Source: Sinonovacula constricta
Taxonomy: Eukaryota; Mollusca; Bivalvia; Cardiida; Solecurtidae
Length of the DNA stretch: 64,000 nucleotides
Direction: 5' to 3'
NCBI GenBank assembly: GCA_007844125.1
Contig: CM017572.1
Span: 34,316,095 to 34,380,094 of the forward strand
Shown here: piece by piece, positions 59,746 through 64,000 of the stretch
Position numbering within the stretch: position 1 is the stretch's first letter
How the letters are laid out: each line of letters begins with the position of its first letter
Notes under the pieces: generated by a model
The model's input: only the letters and a program-made list of their open reading frames with translations
Databases searched by the model: none
What the model was told of the DNA's origin: nothing
Translations under genes and position numbers: made by a program

Positions 59746-60034
59746 CCATGGACGCTGTTAGTAAAATATAAACTTCAGCATTTCCTTCCGAAAGTAACCA
59801 GAGAACATACATACATTTATACATTACCTGTTTGATCGGTAATTTATTAATTTATGGAAAATTGATGTTATTTTGTATGTGTCTTATTTCTTAACCGCTT
59901 AATAGCTTATTTTTATCAGTCTACTTAGAATTATTAAAACAAATTACAAAAAAGAAGAAACACGGTAGATTATAAATTGTGACAAATTGCAACATCTCAA
60001 TAATATTACAACAACATGTTTGCCTAGAACGAAA

Positions 60035-60738
60035 CTTGACCATTATAATATACAAAGCAAACTTAATTAATAAATCTTGACCATTATAATATACAAAGCA
60101 TACTTAATTAATAAATCTTGACCATTACAATATACAAAGCATACTTAATTAATAAATCTTGACCATTATAATATACAAAGCATACTTAATTAATAAATCT
60201 TGACCATTATAATATACAAAGCATACTTAATTAATAAATCTTGACCATTATAATATACAAAGCATACTTAATTAATAAATCTTGACCATTATAATATACA
60301 AAGCATACTTAATTAATAAATCTTGACCATTATAATATACAAAGCATACTTAATTAATAAATCTTGACCATTATAATATACAAAGCATACTTAATTAATA
60401 AATCTTGACCATTATAATATACAAAGCATACTTAATTAATAAATCTTGACCATTATAATATACAAAGCATACTTAATTAATAAATCTTAACCATTATAAT
60501 ATACAAAGCATACTTAATAAATAAATCTTGACCATTATAATATACAAAGCATACTTAATTAATAAATCTTAACCATTATAATATACAAAGCATACTTAAT
60601 AAATAAATCTTGACCATTATAATATACAAAGCATACTTAATTAATAAATCTTAACCATTATAATATGCAAAGCATACTTAATAAATAAATCTTGACCATT
60701 ATAATATACAAAGCATACTTAATTAATAAATCTTAACT
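60035..60738. repeat. 41-bp AT-rich tandem repeat, about 17 copies
   Basis: The unit is CTTGACCATTATAATATACA, AAGCATACTTAATTAATAAA, T, with period 41 (starts at 60035, 60076, 60117). Copies are nearly identical. From 60486 a second type (CTTAACC... with AATAAATAAAT) alternates with the first three times, making an 82-bp dimer. Confidence 0.95.
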
Positions 60739-62234
60739 TAAGTTACAATAGTTCGCACCAGAACAAACAACTGTAGATAATAAACATACGAAATTAAGAA
60801 GAAACCTGAACAACATTTAATTCGTCTACGCTACGTCCATGGCTAGTAATGGCTGTATATGTACATGTATGTGCTATAGACGTAATACAAACAAACCACC
60901 AACAACAACAACAACAAACCACAAACATTCGTCATATTTATGTAAACTTTCTATAAACAGTGAACATATTCACACTTAGCTTGATATAATCATTCAAACA
61001 ACTAAAAACCGTCGATGGATGTTTTCTATTTTAAAATAATAATATACGTAGGACATTTGTGTTGGAAACAGTCTTAATACATATTGAGTGCTAAAAGGCA
61101 ATAATAAACAGGTTTGAAATATTGAATTTAAAACTAGGAATATGATAAGCTCTTAGGGATCTTAAAACTAAAATGTTTGGACTGTTTGTCAATCGGTAAC
61201 AAAGATAAAACAAATGCAAGGTATAATATTAGTTATACATGCATACATCAAAAGTAAACAATTATTGATAGAAATGTTATAAAATATTCCAGTTTAATGA
61301 TTAAATTGTTTATGTCACTGTAAGAAACTTGGATGAGAAAACGTGCTATACAGACACAAATCATTTCTATTGTCTAAACGAGCATTTTGCATTCACGCTA
61401 TCAGTATTATTACGTGTTTTATTCTTGATGTACGTTGGATTATGGTACCTTAAGTCTACCAGTGATGGATCTAGGGTGGGGGTGCCTGGGGTGGGGGGAA
61501 GCATCCCCACCCACCCACCCACCAACCAGGTAAAAGGGTAGATTTGTGAAAAGACAAACATGTAAGCTTAAAAAATACCAAGCTTTTAAAGACAATTTTG
61601 TCTGTCGACTGCTTACATCGAAGTAACGGTCACTAACTGTGTACGTATATCCAGTATTTACAATACTACAGTTGAATGGATCTTGATTCATGCTCCCCAC
61701 CCCACCCCGGCCCCACCCCACACCAAAATTGTCTGGATCCGCCCCTGATTCCATCTACACATAAAACAGGATGCAACAACCATCTCAACTTCTTTGATAT
61801 TTTGTCCTTATTCCAATATTTGAGTTATTTTACAAAGAACTGTGTTTTCTGTTGTCCTTGATTCTGGATCCGGGCCTGAAAACAGTTCTTCATCATTGCC
61901 GGTAGTCGAACTTGTTAAGACAGTATTAGACACACATGTGTCGATTAGGACGATTCATAGATAAAGGGGCGTAACCAGTGTTTACTACCTTATTTCTTTG
62001 CACAATCTTCTCGTCTTTTCATTCCAAAGGTTCTAAAGGCTAGTTTTATGAAATATTGATGTATAGACAATTGTATCAAATATTTTAATTTGTGATTGTT
62101 CGTAGATTCATATATAGCTGAATCAATGACTTAAAGTTGCATTAAGTTACCGATATTCATTTCACAACGTTACATAAATCAGTTGTTTTGTTTTGGAATT
62201 AAAACTTGTGATTAAGTGAGGCCTCCTTGCTCAT
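60739..62234. other. No gene recognised
   Basis: This contains transposon-like GC-rich motifs, GGGGTGGGGGGAAGCATCCC (about 61490) and GTCTGGATCCGCCCCTG (about 61731). These are typical of repeat ends, but no complete element was defined. The short frames around 61329-61861 are not supported. Confidence 0.35.
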
Positions 62235-62308
62235 CTAGCTACACCCTATCTCGTCTATATACTATTTGTTTGTCTTTACGTTTCCATATGTACATAATCT
62301 AACTTTTA

Positions 62309-62355
<47 letters not shown>
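62235..62355 (+). repeat. CT-core family left flank plus CT microsatellite, cut by gap
   Basis: ATCTCGTCTATATACTATTT is shared with 47398-47417, and the sequence then runs through GATTTCTCTCTCT into (CT)n from 62314. The CT tract runs into the N gap. Confidence 0.6.
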
Positions 62356-62455
62356 NNNNNNNNNNNNNNNNNNNNNNNNNNNNNNNNNNNNNNNNNNNNN
62401 NNNNNNNNNNNNNNNNNNNNNNNNNNNNNNNNNNNNNNNNNNNNNNNNNNNNNNN
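62356..62455. other. Assembly gap, 100 N
   Basis: Exactly 100 N. This is a common placeholder for unknown size. A pure CT tract lies on the left and a GGT/GTC-rich minisatellite on the right, so the true length is probably different. Confidence 0.97.
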
Positions 62456-62850
62456 GATGGGGGGTAGTAGTAGTGATGGTGATGCTGGGGCTGGTAGGTT
62501 GTCGGGCTGGTGTGGTAGCTGGCGTGGTCGCCGTGGTCGTGCTGGTGGTGGTCGGCCTCGTCGTCGTCGTGCTGGTGGTCGCCGGCGTGGTCGCCGTCGT
62601 CGTGCTGGTGGTGGTCGGCGTGGTCGCCGTTCGTCGTGCTGGTGGTCGGCTGGTCCCCGTGGTCGTGCCGTTGGTTCTCGCTGGCGTGGTCGCGTGGTGT
62701 GCTGTTGGTTCTCGCTGGCTGGTGCCGTGGTCGTGATCGTGGACTCGCTGGCTGTCGCCTGGTCGTGCTGGTTGGTCGCTCGCGGTGTCGCCGTCGTGCT
62801 GGTTCTGCTGGGGCGTGGTCGCCGTTGTCGTAATGGTGGTGGTCGCCGGG
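62456..62850. repeat. GC-rich GTCGTGCTGGTGGTCG minisatellite
   Basis: Irregular repeats of CGTGGTCGCCGT, CGTGCTGGTGGTCGGC and GTTGGTTCTCGCTGGC. It is far more GC-rich than the rest of the window. Arg-rich and Val-rich frames are artefacts. Confidence 0.85.
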
Positions 62851-63057
62851 CCGTCGATGTAGTGCTGATAGTGGTAGACGTAGCAGTAGAAGTAGTTGAT
62901 GGTGGTGGTAAGGAGTGGTGAGTAGTATGATGGTGGTGGTAGAGAGCAATAGAGTGTGGTTCTGGTGGAAGTGGTGTAGAAGTAGTGATGATGGTGCTGG
63001 TGGAGGAGTAGATGTAGTATGACGGGTGGTAGGAGTGGTAGATGTAGTGGTGGTTAG
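62851..63057. repeat. GTAGATGTAGTGCTGGTGGT minisatellite, left segment
   Basis: Degenerate units related to the array at 63335-63850 (GTGGTAGA, GTAGATGTAGT, GATGGTGGTGGTA). Confidence 0.7.
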
Positions 63058-63334
63058 GGATGTACATTGTCCCTCCCAAAAATCATATGGTGATATATTG
63101 TGTTATCCTTTCTCTGTATCATAACTAGTTGGTTTGTATTGTACTTTGAAACATTTCATTATTTACTGTATATCATAAGAGTTTATTAAAGAGGTAACAA
63201 TATTTATATATAGACACTGTTTTATGAGAATATAAGAACTGACACACGACAAACAATTTCCAACTTAAATTGTTACCTGAGCAGATACTGACTTAGTGAA
63301 CTGCCTAGAAAGTAGATACAGTCTTGCAAACAGG

Positions 63335-63850
63335 TAAATGTAATGCTGGTGGTAGAAGGAGAAGTAGATGTAGTGCTGGTGGTAAAGGAGAAGTAGATGT
63401 AGTGCTGGTGTAGAAGGGGAAGTAGATGTAGTGCAGGTTAGAAAGGGGAAGTAGATGTAGTACTGGTGGTAGAAGAGAAGTAGATGTAGTGCTGGTGGTA
63501 GAAGGGGAAAGTAATGTAGTGTTGGTGGTAGAAGGGAAGTAGATTTGTGCTGGTGGTAGAAGGAGAAGTAGATGTAGTGCTGGTGGTAGAAGGAGAAGTA
63601 GATATAGTGCAGGTGGTAGAAGGGGAAGTAGATGTAGTGCTGTGGTAGAAGGGGATAGATGTAGTGCAGGTGGTATAAGAGGATGTAGTGATGGTGGTAG
63701 AAGGGAAAAGTAGATGTAGTGCTGGTTATAGAAGTATGTAGTGCTGGTGATAGAAGGGGGAAGTAGAGTATTGTGTGGTGGTAAAGAGGAAATAGATGTG
63801 GTGCAGGTGGTAGAAGGAGATGTAATGATGGTGGTAGATGGAAAATTTAT
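63335..63850. repeat. ~30-bp minisatellite, right segment
   Basis: The unit is GTAGATGTAGTGCTGGTGGT plus AGAAGGAGAA (about 30 bp), with many single-base length changes between 63540 and 63800. The 197-codon minus frame is an artefact. Confidence 0.88.
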
Positions 63851-63938
63851 GACAGTGTAGTTTGATGCATCCAGTGAATTATGAAGATGATGATTCACGA
63901 ATATATGTAGGTAGGTTGTACCTACATTGTATTGTTAC

Positions 63939-64000
63939 AGGCTCATCAACGACATCTTCAACAATCTTCTTTTTGATCTGTTCTCCTTTGTGGCGCCCAT
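63939..64000 (-). CDS. Possible partial exon at window edge (strand uncertain)
   Basis: The minus strand reads GRHKGEQIKKKIVEDVVDEP up to a GTAACA donor-like site. The plus strand reads LINDIFNNLLFDLFSFVAP after the acceptor TATTGTTACAG. Both are open for the 60 bp available, and the base composition differs from the adjacent repeat. No family is recognised. Confidence 0.2.

Larger units (their letters stand above)
56966..60034. other. No gene recognised; tRNA-like remnants
   Basis: Several short frames show no domain. It contains a two-unit tandem duplication (57636-57750) and degenerate tRNA-like SINE heads (58795-58870 and about 59540-59745, both minus). No RNA gene is convincing. Confidence 0.35.

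Noticed and set aside
62356..62736. Frames spanning the N gap
   Set aside because: They contain undetermined residues and join a CT tract to a minisatellite. Not a gene.
1..64000. CRISPR arrays, bacterial operons or phage-type systems
   Set aside because: The direct repeats have no regular unique spacers or cas-like genes. Splice sites, SINEs and intron-containing genes show animal nuclear DNA.

Overview
This window looks like nuclear DNA from a marine or freshwater mollusc, most likely a bivalve. The evidence is AT-rich sequence with long introns, tRNA-derived SINEs of bivalve style, a TRIM/NHL-type propeller exon, a PHD finger of the kind found in mollusc MULE/FLYWCH-type proteins, and a very high load of minisatellites. 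I cannot fix the species. There is no operon, CRISPR array, rRNA or bacterial gene. Nearly all long open frames in the window are artefacts of tandem repeats whose unit length is a multiple of three.

Layout. 0-16 kb: a SINE, a 61-bp minisatellite with a ~907-bp higher-order repeat, a dispersed repeat with ~146-bp internal units, a complete 774-bp pogo/Tigger-like non-autonomous DNA transposon, the 3' exon of a TRIM-like NHL propeller gene (11100-11681), another SINE, and a RecQ-like helicase N-terminal fragment with a lost Walker A (15983-16159). 16.9-26.1 kb: a 9.2-kb array of a 24-bp unit with four SINE heads embedded as part of a ~2-kb higher-order repeat. 26.1-31.1 kb: the one complete gene, a seven-coding-exon HAX1 homologue (290 aa) whose splice sites and phases all fit. 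31-39 kb: a decayed non-LTR retrotransposon ORF1 and a 3-kb TATGGT/TATGGG array. 41-44 kb: a broken two-exon PHD-finger gene, followed by the first copy of a composite repeat. 44-64 kb: simple-sequence arrays (CT, ACC/ACT, CTGT), several minisatellites (53, 32, 41, 30 bp), SINEs, a 100-N assembly gap and more composite-repeat copies.

The most unusual structure is a repeat family with three copies (41.8-44.0, 50.1-50.6 minus, 54.7-57.0 kb). Each has a conserved left flank carrying a GTGACGTCAC-like site, a tRNA-like head with Pol III A and B boxes, and a GTGTGAAAGTGGG-type minisatellite. The two long copies also share a right flank. A second family with a similar plan uses a CT tract as its core. 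Both look like mobile or duplicating units that carry their own tandem array.

Limits: everything is read by eye. Identities are by motif recognition, period lengths by counting, and gene-end coordinates assume canonical splicing.
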